Both the position numbers and the translations under genes were made by a program. Positions 12,968 through 24,599 of a stretch of 64,000 nt of DNA are shown here, piece after piece. Origin of the DNA: Ancylostoma caninum (Eukaryota; Nematoda; Chromadorea; Rhabditida; Ancylostomatidae); NCBI GenBank assembly GCA_037903475.1, contig JBAJFG010000615.1:2132501-2196500 (forward strand), in the 5' to 3' direction. Below the pieces are notes generated by a model. That model did not search any database, was not told the origin of the DNA, and was given only the letters and a program-made list of their open reading frames with translations. How positions within the stretch are numbered: the stretch's first letter is position 1; every line of letters starts with the position of its first letter.

Positions 12968-12982
12968 AAGATATATATATAT
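12910..12982. repeat. TA dinucleotide microsatellite
   Basis: An uninterrupted AT/TA run from 12910 to 12965, a short AGAAG interruption, then a further AT run to about 12982. Confidence 0.97.
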
Positions 12983-14670
12983 GTTTCCTTTTTCCTTCTT
13001 CCTTTGATGTATGGACGTACGTGTGAATCTTATTTCTCCGCAATAAGTGGCAATATCTATATGGTTCCACTGTAGCTGAATTAGTGGGAGCATATGAAGA
13101 TATACGAGAAGTTCAGCAGCACCAACAGAACGGCCTTGTCACCCACTAACTATTTTCATTTTTGCCTGTTAGCGGATTTTCACTTACTGCTGCAGGCTTC
13201 TGTTCCAAACCAAAAGGAAAAAAACTAGTAAGATATCTTTGCCAAACAATTAATCTCAGACATTCTCTATGCAAAATTTTGTTGCAATTTTTCTCAGTAC
13301 CTGTTTGACCAATGAGGCGGTGCTGGAAAAGAGCGATATTTTGGGCTAAATTATGCTTCCTTCTCCCTTCCCTCATCATCTCTATACACCACCATTTGTG
13401 AAATTACATTTTCGATTCCGTGCCTGCAGGCTATTCGGAAAACTTCTCCATTTTCTCACTACATCTATTATTCGCTTTGTCACCATGCGTTCCCACTCCC
13501 TTTGTCGAGGAGAAAGCAAAAAAGCAGTAATAATCTAAAAGGCGTTGCAAAAACTACAAACGTAGAGAAATATTCGGCGAAGACGTTTGGTCTTCATTAG
13601 TTTAAAATGTGCAGAATGAAATGTGGTTTACTCCAAAGAAAAGCTATTCGAGAAGAAGGTGAAACTTTGTGAATAAAGTTTCCGTTGCAACGTTTGCACA
13701 GGGAAGATGAGTCATTTTGTCGGAGGTGGTATTCTCCATGGCAGCATTTTCTTTATTCGCTAATAGTTTTTAGAGAATTAGTTTGTTTACATAAACGAAG
13801 TGATTACATCTTTGACAAGCTAGTGCCTATGTATAACTCTAAAGAAATTCACGACCTGTTCAATCTTTGGAAGATGTCATTCAAATCCAAAACCATCCAG
13901 TCTCACAACTTCTGGAAATGTGGACACCAGACTATAAATTTTAGGACCCAATGATTTCAAGTACCCACCCGATTGCCCACGTTTCATTCAGTTTCCGGTT
14001 TTGTCAGCATTCCATTCAAAGATTCACCCAGAATCTCATCAGAATTTGGACTCCCCGAAAAAGCACATAGAGAGAATGAGTTGAGCTGCAATAACCTACA
14101 CGCTTAGCAACAAGAATTCAACAGCTCGCCTCCAAAGAAATACACTTCAAGTCAGAGTGTTTCTAGAGCAATCGCTAGGCAACGCAAATTTCTGCGACTA
14201 ACACAGAAAAAAGTTTGTGTACATCACAAGAACTCAGGGCCCATATCCAGTGTATTTTATCCAGTTGGATAAACGGACTCTAACGAATATTTTCGAGTGC
14301 TGAGGATATTCTGCTATCCGATGAAAACTTTGCCGTTGATATGAGTATCCACTCGTTTCACTGCACGGTATCATCACCTGGTTGGTATTTAACAGATGAA
14401 GATCCATTGTCATTATCCGTTTCATCAACAACTCGTATTATTTCCCGTCATTGCACCGCATTTGCGCAAAGAATGAACATGTGGATGGATAAACTACAAT
14501 GGATAGCAGGATAAATCTCAAAGAGAAGAGATATAATAACTGCTGTTTTTACCTTCCACGGCCAATCATATCGCGTACGGACGGGTTCACTTCATAGCCA
14601 ACAGAAATCGCAAAGCTCAGAAAAATGAGGAAGCCTGATAGGTCTCGGAACTCCAAAAACAAGGTGTCGG
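12983..14670. other. No gene recognised
   Basis: AT-rich sequence with chance frames only. I see no splice-flanked conserved segment. Confidence 0.5.
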
Positions 14671-15190
14671 CCCAAAAAAACCTGCAAACAAGCTTATAGC
14701 TAGCAAATCGTTGTCGACATAGTTGACGTCATCATGCCACCCAAAACCAAGTTGGCGATAAGCTTTACCAAAAACAAATTGTCAGCACTTTCGGCCGAGC
14801 AAGTTGTCGGCAACCTTTTAGCCAAACAACCTGTCGATGAAAGAGAGTCAATTTTTACCTGCGTACTATAGAATGCAAACATTGAGGACACTAGATCATG
14901 ATAAACACGGTACAATTTTGGAAAAGCATCTGCTGCCAAATGAAAAACAATGCCGCCATTTTCCACAAATCTTACTTTGGGCGGTTTTGTAGAGGTGACA
15001 GATTGCCAGTGAAGAAACGATGGGGACAGGTTTTCCACGAGTTCGAGTTCATACGGCCGGTCAATAGTCGGCAACGAACGGTGAAAACAAGTTGTCGACA
15101 AGTTTTTGGACAAGCAAGTTTTAGATGCGGTCAGAAACTTGCTCGCCAAATGCTTGTTCACAAGTTGGTTTGGGGTTCTGAGTTGAGCCC
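14671..15190. repeat. Foldback element of the TTGTCGACAAG family, copy 1
   Basis: Degenerate inverted repeat built from variants of CAAGTTGTCGACAAG. The left end (CCCAAAAAAACCTGCAAAC, 14671 on) and right end (GTTGGTTTGGGGTTCTGAG) correspond to the ends of the 57.3-kb copy. Left-arm blocks CAAGTTGTCGGCAA and CAACCTGTCGATGAA pair with right-arm AAGTTGTCGACAAG. The 188-codon minus-strand frame through it is a by-product of the repeats. No transposase is encoded. Confidence 0.75.
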
Positions 15191-17252
15191 TCTCAAACCA
15201 ACAAATGGAACTAGTGCATGTACACCTTTTTAGTACAGTAAATAACTGGAAAACTCCATACTCCATGCAATCCTATAATGGGCTTTAACTATCTTTCTCA
15301 ATGGCTCAGCAAAATAATAGCGACTGGAGCGCATAATTACCAACGCTTCCATAGCATAAGGTCATGGTCATTTAGAATGTTCAGCACACCTCCTAGGAGG
15401 ACAACATTCTCGTTCCTAATAATTACCCTCTACCTCTCAGAGTTCTTCATTCATTCGGATCTCGTTGAATAGAACACCCACCACGAAGGCTTAACCTTTT
15501 CAACGAACCCATTCTGTCCATGTCATTTTCAGGTGTAGCGTGAGCAGACTTACCAACCCGACTCGGAGTTCTGTACCGTTTGCGGCAGTCTTGTTCTAGC
15601 CTTGGAGTAAGGCAGTTTACTCTCGAGATGTGCATACTCATACAAACATCTGCGGCTCACGGATTTCGCACGGATTAGAGCCGCATCTCGCTGATTGCCA
15701 CCGTATTCATAGCATATAAATGAGCGCTAACGCAGCTGTCGTAGTCAAGAGACAGCGCTGGGAATTCGTTCTATACTCTAACTGAATTTCGCGTTCATCT
15801 CTTCCTGGAAACGTTTCTGTGAGTTCCTGGCTATTCTAAGTGGAAACCGCGTCACCTCGCATTGGAGAAACCTCACAATCTTGATCTTCTTGTTGGGAAG
15901 CCTGTCAGGATGTTCTGATTGGGAGTTGTAATCCAAGAAGCCGAGCGCTTATTACTTACTCATTCTACTCACTCTGCACGCTACCCAAGTAGCAGTGCGC
16001 TTCGCGCTTCCATTCACGACCAGTCTCTTCATCGTGAAATGATGTGCCCGCAGGGGCCCAACTTTTTTCACAGTACCAATCGACGTTCATTCGGCCATTT
16101 GAGTTTCCAAAGGCTTTTGACTGTAGAACACGAGGACAATGCATAGGTTATGGCACTCCATATAAAGAATCATCACAGTAGTAAATACTAGAACGAGCCG
16201 CGATTCTAATCACCACATTTAGACAATGCAGAAGCACATTTAGCAATCTAGCTGACCCGAAGTATCTTGCTGATTGTCGCCATAAAAACCGAAATTGTCT
16301 CGGTGGTGCTCCTCTGCCGCGGCCGTTGTTAGGTCTAGATCTATCCCGGCCTATTCAGGATTGAAAGAGTGTGTCCGAACTGAAGTAAGGTTTAATTCTT
16401 GATCTGCTCGCAAGCACCACTTACTCTGAAAAAAAGCACTGGTTTGGAATGATATCTTACTCTCAGCATAGATTTCTGCTAAGGCCCACTCTAAGATAAT
16501 TGCTCTGTTGCTCTATTGGCTCATGTTAAGAGTTGCCCAACTGTCCACATGATCTTTCTATATAAGAAAAACACCATCCTGGTATTTAGCTGAAAGTTTA
16601 GCAAGCGAAGATAGATGTTTTTACTAATTAAGAAATCTAAGGAGTTGAGTTCTTCCACGAAATTCAACGAAAATCTTCCTATTGTTTTGTTTGAAGACCG
16701 CAATTGAGCCTGAATGTGTGGCTATCACCAAGTTCTCCAATGCTTTTATAGCCACTCTAATTTTTTTCCGTCATCAATTAATCATTTTTGCTACTAAGGA
16801 TGCTTCGCCTGCGAGAGCGATACAGAGGTAACAGAATACTTCAATGAAGTTTCACAATTTCAGAGAAGTATTCCTTCAAGCCATCTGTGAACGAGTTGGA
16901 TTCTTCTGTTTAGTACGAGATTACACGTTGGTGTTTGGACCACGATCGCATAGCTTGAGCTGTTTATGCTAAAGATCTTCCCTACTTTTCCCCGCTAACA
17001 AAAACATGCAGGGAGTGTCTTTACGAAACCTCAAGTGATCGTAAGAGAAAAAATGAGACGCTCTATTTGGAGAAGGAATTACAATGAGCCCGTTTTTCAG
17101 ATACCCTCTGTTGTTAGACATGACAATATTCTCTGCAGATATATTTGCAATGGAAGCTATATTATTAGCTGCAGGTGTACAAGATATATTTCAACTTTTC
17201 GAGAATTCGGGACTTCTGTACTTAAACATGTCGTGAGTACAGCTACATTTGT
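15191..17252. other. No gene recognised
   Basis: No supportable exon or RNA gene seen. Frames of 60-75 codons are scattered on both strands. Confidence 0.5.
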
Positions 17253-17373
17253 AGTGTATCGGAGTCCGATCCGGTCGGATAAGAAAAGATACGTATCTAT
17301 CCTCTTCGGATGGATACGGATAAGGACCTATCCGTATCTTTACTTACCCGACCGCATCGGACTCAGATGCACT
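17253..17373. repeat. Short hairpin element
   Basis: A 121-bp inverted repeat. The left arm begins AGTGTATCGGAGTCCGATCC and the right arm, reversed, AGTGCATCTGAGTCCGATGC. Pairing extends about 45-50 bp per arm and includes repeated TATCCG/CGGATA units near the centre. It is probably a miniature element. Confidence 0.7.
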
Positions 17374-19465
17374 ATAAATTTAGCTTATGATTTCTAAAAT
17401 TTGGAAGCCTTATATGACCGATTCGATAATCTTTGCTTCCACGGTATCGAAACCCATCTTCCAATATTAAATCACTCATGACCAGAAAGTTACCATTCAT
17501 TACCAGAAAGTTTACCATATTTATAAACCCTAAATAGTGCAGAAAGGACATGAACTAATCTCACAACATTATGACATAACATGCATACGTGAATCCTGGG
17601 CTCTTACCCAATGACTAAATTACACGAAAAAATTAAGGTAAAACGCCCATCCACCCCTTACGCGTCTCAAGATTCGACTTGCCGCTGTCACCTACGTATT
17701 TCCTTCCAATAGAAGCTATCATTAGAAGCGTATCTCCTCTTATATACGCCTTTGTTTGGTCCCAGAATCTTAGATTAAGATCAGCGATGTTTTGACAAGG
17801 ATAAAGCCGCCAACTGGACAAAATTGCTTGCGAACACCTTCTTGTTCCTTATTTTTTAATTTGCAAAGTGGTTAAGCTTCGCTAGATAGCACAGACTACG
17901 ACATCACGACTGTTTGATAGGCTACACATGTACATATACGCGTATGCCATATACTTTGATTTCAGAAAGCGTATAAGGTGAAAACAAGAAAACTATCGTT
18001 GATCGTCAGGCAACAATCAGAGGGAAGCCCCAGGAAGGTAGGAGACGATCATGGAATCGTAAGACTCGTGTGAACACGAATACGTAGTTCACAAATATAC
18101 ACGAAAGGATAGAAATAACCCTAAGGCTGATATCTGGAGTGATGATATCTGATTACTTTGCATCCATGCCTAAACAATACACCGTGCTGTCATACCTGAG
18201 GTGTTCAGGTGAATATGTCTAGAAAAAAGCGCAAATCAAGGGAAGAAAACCCCCAGCATCCCAGTTTTTCGTGGAACGCGCTTGATTTCCATTCTGATGT
18301 ATGTATGAACTGCGTTCGCCTACTTTCATGGAAAACTACCAGCTATTTTGCGTGCTATGCATTAATGTCTTTAGTATAGATAGTCAAGGCATATGTAGAG
18401 TATTAACACACTGCGGACCGAGAACACTTTTGTATGGCGAGCGCGTGTGGCCAGAGTGCATTTTTCTGATAATGCATGATTAGCACCACCTGACTGCAGG
18501 GAAACGTTTTGTGGACATGAACAGCACATCTTGCGTACGTTGCCATAAGAGGGCAAGAAAATGTGATGCACCATGTGCATCACATGGTCCGCAACGTGCT
18601 AACAGCGGTCACCACTGTGTAATGCACCGTTTAACCTGTAGCGTGAACTATGTTGGGTTCAGGTCCCATTACCGGGATTACACTACCATAACATTATCTG
18701 CTCCCAAATGCTCGCCTATGTACTTAATGAAGGGTTGTGTCGCGGCATCCGTCCGGCTCGATGGCGTTTTTCGTCGGGAATCAGTCAAAATACGTTATTC
18801 AGTTTGTTTTGAGCCAATGGTAATCCAAATGGTAAGTGTTTGCACTGAATTCGCCTGGAAATCGTTCTCATAACAAAACATGGACTTAGCTGACCGCTTT
18901 TCTGGCTTCGTGAACAATGGATACCAGACGCGAACCTAACGAGATGGTTTCCGTTCACACCCATAACATTTTTCTTCATGGAGCACATTGGAAGGATTTT
19001 ACACCTAACATAGCTTTGCAAACTATTTTAGCATTAACCAGCAGCTACAGATTTTTAGTGTGCATAGAAGGAATGAGCCTTCGACCCAATACGATCTTCT
19101 TCGAAATAATTTCTAAACCTAAAATAAACTGTTCTGCCGCATTCATTGGAGCACTAACACTTCACTGAAACAAACACTTCCTCTTAACATTATACAACCA
19201 TCAGTTCAGAAGCAACTTTTTAGTGTCGAACTCTTTTCATACCTATGCAGCTCGAAGCTATCTTTGGTCTCCCCAGTTTTTTTTTGCACGTAAAATTTGT
19301 TTCTCCGTGAAATAGTCCTAGAAACTTGGTAGAATGGCTAATAATTTAAGAGAAAAACTAATGTCTTACCGTCTTCGATCCTCCTACTCTCATCCGTTGT
19401 TCTCTAGTGCTGGTTTCCGAGTTCGTGTTACTCGTAATGAATCGCTGAAAGCGATATCTTTAATC
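17374..19465. other. Upstream region of flp-6, no gene recognised
   Basis: Contains the perfect 11-bp palindrome ATGTGATGCAC/GTGCATCACAT (18561-18585). Otherwise only chance frames. The promoter of flp-6 should lie here, but I cannot point to specific elements. Confidence 0.5.
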
Positions 19466-19472
19466 TTTCCAG
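19466..19472 (+). promoter_or_regulatory. Probable trans-splice acceptor of flp-6
   Basis: TTTCCAG ends at 19472, leaving a 7-nt leader (CTTGAGT) before the flp-6 ATG at 19480. No upstream coding exon precedes it. This is the usual look of a spliced-leader addition site, or of the 3' splice site of a 5'-UTR intron. Confidence 0.7.
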
Positions 19473-19479
19473 CTTGAGT

Positions 19480-22400
19480 ATGAATCGAACGGTCGTGGCT
19501 GCACTACTGCTTACGTTCGCTGTCGCGTATGCATTCCAGTCGGACGACCAGTTCTCAGGTAACCTTGGATGTTCCACAAACATTTACTCGTCCTGGAAAG
19601 GAGCGCCCGTGACGTTCTATGACGTGCACTAATATTTGAATAGACTAATCAAAACATGCTTTCGTAGAATGACTCATGAAACCTCTTCCTTTATCGTGCA
19701 TGCTTCTACAATGAAGAGGGAAGCTCACAACCAGTGTTGGCTGTAAGACCAATCCATATATAAATATTAATTCCGTAAATGGTCTATCAAATCCAAAGGT
19801 TCGCCCTTTTAAGGAAGGTTCTAGAACAGAAAAAGCAGGGCACAGTGTTGATATCAGAGATTCCACGGAAAGTTTCCGAAATTTTCTTCATAAATGTAAT
19901 CAGCAGTGATTCGTAGAATGGCATGTTTTCATTCCAGGCATGGAGAAACGCAAGTCAGCGTATATGCGTTTCGGTCGGTCGGATCCGGAGCTTGCTGATC
20001 AGTTCTTAATGGATAAGAGGAAGAGCGCCTATATGAGGTCAGATAATTTCACTTCACAAAACTAGATCACTACACTTCACAAAATTAAATGCGAAAAAAA
20101 TCGAATTTCAAGGAAAAAATTAAGCGTGTACCTGGTAATAACATGTAGCTAGTTCTAGTGAAACATGGAACAATACAATTTTAAGTCACTCACTAACTTC
20201 CCACGTTCATGCTGTCAGAAAACGATGTACCACTGAAGAGAACTTTTCGTTACTATTAGTCTTGCGTCTGGTTTTCTGGCCTCTTGTAAACCTAGCCTTT
20301 TATGAATCAACAGAATTTAGGTTCGGGAAACGATCTGAGATTCCAAATGAGGAAAGCCTAGACATGGAGAAGCGCAAATCAGCTTACATGCGTTTCGGAA
20401 AGAGAAAGAGCGCCTACATGCGGTATGTTTGAACATGAGCGTATGTGTTAGAAACAAGATTTTATGTAAGAAAAAACTTGACAAACTAGTAGGTCCGACG
20501 TCAAAAATTCGCATGAGGACTTTCAGAAGTTTGTGTTGAGAACAAGTTTTTGTATCCATTCATTTTTCGCCATTTAATCAATTATCCTACCAGAGGTGCA
20601 TAACGTAGAAGACAACGACATGTGCTGCACCTTTACATATCGTTCTTAAAGTTAAAAATTGCTGTAAAATGCAGCACCTCAAGTCAAAACATTTGTTTTC
20701 GCAATAATTTTCATGGTAATATCTGCTGGAAAACGAAAGTATAAAGTATTTCGAAATTTTTTCACCGCACTAGTTACATACGAGCGTCAGTGGCGCTGGC
20801 TCTTCCGCCGACTCGAGAAGAACGCCGCGCAACCGTGCCGCGCGAATCGGAATCGATGTCATCTGCTACCGTTATGCCATTTCTAGCTGCTATGCTCCCT
20901 ATACGGGGAAAGATCATCAAATCGGGAAGGAAAACTCCTAGAAATAGCATCCCGGAGGCAAGACGACATCGACTCCGGCGCGCGTGGGGCGGTTGCGCGG
21001 CGTTCTTCACGAGGCCACGGAAGGGCCACCGTCTTCGGCACTCACTCTAGTTATTACTATAATACATAGTTCTTGCTAACTGTATGATAACATAGGCAGT
21101 TAGTAAAGTAATACCTCTATCGAATTGCCTAGAGTGGCTTTGAAAAAATTGGTCCATGGTGAGAAAAGCGTCATTATTCAGCCGACAGTCGACGCTCAGA
21201 GTTCGTGATACTGTTAGCCACGCAATTTTTGGTCCGCCGGTTTTCACACTATGTATAAGAACGAGTAGAAAAATGTAGTGTGATTAGCGCTCAACATCAT
21301 CTTGAGCTGAAAAACATCAGCATTTCAGGTTTGAGAAAAACCGACATATTCCAGTATCAGCAGTCCCTTAAAAACCTGACAAAAAAACTAAGAATGAAGA
21401 CTGTGTGTAAAGCTACACCGACACTGCAGAGCGGGCGGCACATAAATACAATTCAACCATGGAAAAATGCGCTAAAAATGTAGCTCAATGTTCCGTCCTC
21501 CGGTGTGGACCTAGTTGTAAAGCGCTCAAGGTATGCATCTACCATAGTGCAAACGCCCCCCCCCCCCCGCTCTGGTGCCGGCATCCTCGGTAATCTTGCT
21601 CTTACAAATTTCCCTATATTCCTAGGTTTAGCGCTGTCGTGAAGGCCCGTTTGTCAAATCCTATGGAAAAGGCAATTTTCATCGCCATCGCTTTAACCTG
21701 TTTGCAAGGAATGGCCAATGTTGCTCGAGACTCAAAGGGAAGGTCCTGGGAATGAAAGCAAGTTTTACTGTAAGGGAAAAGAGTGACTGTAATCCTATTC
21801 ATCTATAGCTCATCCTAACTAACGTTATCACACTTTTAATCACCTTATTTGTATCTTGGAAATGACGATATCCATGATGGTGCAATTTTCATAGAATTGT
21901 TGGCAGAACTGCTAAGCATCTCGAACAATCAAAAACTCCGAAACGAAGATTCCCGTGCATACTGCCTTTACATAAATGAGAAAGTTATGATGCTGATACA
22001 CAAGTTTGATCGTCCCGTGGAACCCTCATCCCGGATTTCTCGTGGTTTTCCTTGGAGTTTTAGCAGCAGGGAGAGCATCCCTTATCTTGGTTCAAATGAA
22101 CAATTTAGAATGAAAAGATTGTGTTTTAAGATATTTTGAAGATTCAGCAGACGCAACGCCCACCCAACAAAACTGAAATCAGCTAGGAATTGTGCCATTC
22201 TAATCCACTTGCCTTCGCTGATGCCTGCCCTACCAATTCTTCAAAAATGAACATGTTCGACTTCTCCATTCAGGCGATGCAGAAAGAAAAACCCCGAAAA
22301 AAACAAAGAGAAGTCATCGAGCGAGCCTACCGCTTTTGTTCCAATGCATGATAGTGAATTATTTTTGTAGAAGTCGTAGGTGATTTAAATAGTTTTCGTT

Positions 22401-23400
22401 CGAGTGTGTTTTCAATATTGAGATGGTATTTATAGACCACCCTCTGATTCTTCCCAATCAGCTGTCTTTTCTCACTATTAAAGGCGGATATTGTACGGCT
22501 TCACCCTGCAATAATCAGCTATAGTTCATGTCAATGCAGGTTTCTCGGAACCGCGCTCACTCCGTGCTGCAAGGCAACGAATCAAGAAGTTATAGTTGCC
22601 AAAAAGCCGTCAACAGAGTCATGACCTCATATTCACACAACATAATCCGGACTAAATGGATTAACTTCGCCTTCCGTTAATTTTTTTCAACTATAAAATA
22701 GTCGTGCCAATAAATGGTACTTATGCCGAACATATAGTGGTAGAACATACTGTGTACACGCATTAAAGTTTACATCACGAAGTCAAAAGGGGCATCTATG
22801 TGAGAGACAACGCTTCCCAAGAAAGAAATCCCTAAGTCATCCCGAACGAGGAACATAAACGAAATCATCAAGACTAACGTATGCAGGTTAAAGCAGAAAT
22901 AATAGTCATGCTCCTACAAAGGTTATTAATGAAAATAACCGCTTTTCGTTGCGAACATAACTGGTCTTAATCGAGCAAGTAGCTATCTGTATTCCTGACA
23001 TTTTCAAGGAAAAGAACGGAAAATAAGTTCCCCTTCAATTATTCTGATGTTGACTCTTATTTCGAATCATCACCTAAGAAGATTTGTAGAAGTGAACACA
23101 AAGGGGATTTTTGGGAAACTAACAAAAATGTAGGAGTAATAATTGAAACTGAGTTGCCTAGGAAACACTAGCAAAGCTACTAAGCGAATTTGACTACTTT
23201 ATCAATTGTCCGACTCTCCCTACACATGAAAGCTATATGAATTTTAGGTTTGGCAAACGTTTCTCAGAATTCGACGACGGTTCGGAGCCGTTTGATATGG
23301 AGAAGCGCAAGTCCGCCTACATGAGGTACGTGGGCTCCGCATCCTCATCTCCTTTACAATTATCACGGTGATTCCTCCACGTTTCAGGTTCGGTCGCTAA
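19480..23400 (+). CDS. flp-6: FMRFamide-like neuropeptide precursor FLP-6
   Basis: Encodes a secreted prepropeptide cleaved at Lys-Arg sites to give KSAYMRFamide, the peptide of C. elegans flp-6 and of ascarid AF8/PF3. Exons are 19480-19558, 19938-20037, 20321-20422, 23248-23325 and 23388-23400 (372 nt, 123 aa). Residues 1-18 form a signal peptide (MNRTVVAALLLTFAVAYA). Five KSAYMRFG copies follow, each preceded by Lys-Arg and ended by Gly-Lys-Arg or Gly-Arg; the last is followed directly by the stop. Introns 2, 3 and 4 all split the arginine codon of MRF, so three of the five peptides are assembled across exon junctions. Intron 3 (2.8 kb) carries an inverted-repeat element. C. elegans FLP-6 is recalled as having six copies. 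The gene is tail-to-tail with the PHD-finger gene. Confidence 0.97.
20783..21048. repeat. MITE-like inverted repeat in flp-6 intron 3
   Basis: About 266 bp with long GC-rich arms. GAGAAGAACGCCGCGCAACC (left) pairs with GGTTGCGCGGCGTTCTTCAC (right). The outer ends GAGCGTCAGTGGCG and, reversed, GAGTGAGTGCCGAA are more diverged. It shares a CGTGGCCTCG block with the 3.6-kb element. No coding capacity. Confidence 0.75.
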
Positions 23401-24599
23401 CTTCAGCTCCGTCACTACATATTCCGCTGTGTGCACTCGAGGAATCACCGAAGCACTTTATTAACTCTCATATTAACAAATAGTGATTATTTCGACAAAG
23501 CGGCCTTCGCTTTCATCACCTGGCGTTCTTCTGAAACAAGCAATTTAATAATTATAAACTGGTTGCGGATTCGATGCAGTTATCATCCTGGTATCATGTG
23601 AATGAAACTTTAAGTGAGTGCTAGTGCGTCAATACGAGGAACTGTGGGATTGTCCAGTAAAGATTTAGATAGTTTGTCATATATGCTCTAAACACCTCCG
23701 CATCTGCATAGCGACAGATAGCAGGTGTTTTGTTACAAGAAACAACTACTATAACACCGTAGCTAATCAGAAAGGTCAGTTCATGTCCAATATGATAAAG
23801 AATATGATTATACGTCGAGAAAAAGGCTGGCTGTGCAGTCCACACCCATGACATTGGATAACAATTTCTGAAGTAGATGACATATACTGCCATATACATA
23901 GTACGATCATGATCCTGAACAATAGAATTTCCTACATGTAAGCCCTAAGATGAGCAATCGGATCCACATTTAAATACTGCTAGGGCTCTATGGGGGGGCT
24001 TCCCTCGCGTTGCTTACATGGATACAGGGTCAGCTCAAAGTGGATAACATCATTAAAACCTCAACATCGTCAATTTTTCCGGATTTCATATAAAGTTTCC
24101 ATCACGTAGGGGAGTTTCCATATCTTTCCTCTAACTGTTATTACCGCGCTCGCTGTACCCGTAGAACCAAGTGCAGAAGCAATTCGTCAAACTTACAAAA
24201 GAATTTCATTCAACCAAATAAAAAGAGGCAAGGAAGCGTCGAACATCCCCGGTTAGTACTTGAATCTTTGTTGAAAGCAAAAATGGGAGAAAAATCCACT
24301 CCAAACTGCATGAATCAGCTCTTTGACAATTCTTCAGGCTTTTGACATTTCCTGTACCTCCCTGATATAAACAACTGCGCATCAAGACTATTGCAGAACT
24401 ATTAGAACTGGAAACAATTTTTTTCCTTTGATTAGATGATTGACGGAGGGATGAATCCAGAATATTTGCAATAGTACTGAGTTTTAAGTTTTGAATGTTC
24501 TTAAAAGTTTCGAAAGTTCTTGTTCTTTGAATGTTAAAAAATTAATTCCCTTCTGAAACATTTTTGGGAGAGCAGAGTTAACTAAAGAAGGGGACTTAC
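23401..24599. other. Convergent 3' region, no further gene recognised
   Basis: Holds the 3' UTR of flp-6 and, in reverse, the unlocated last exon and 3' UTR of the PHD-finger gene. Candidate last exons for the latter are a very short one near 24400 or read-through to the stop at 24484. I cannot decide between them. Confidence 0.4.

Noticed and set aside
12570..13007. 145-codon plus-strand frame
   Set aside because: It consists of a foldback element followed by the TA microsatellite (alternating Ile-Tyr). There is no splice or family support.
14700..15266. 188-codon minus-strand frame
   Set aside because: It lies within the TTGTCGACAAG foldback, and its length reflects repeat structure. No domain is present.
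24001..24060. ACAGGGTCAGCTCAAAGTGG as a transposon end
   Set aside because: It resembles a Tc1/mariner terminus, but no inverted partner was found in the window.
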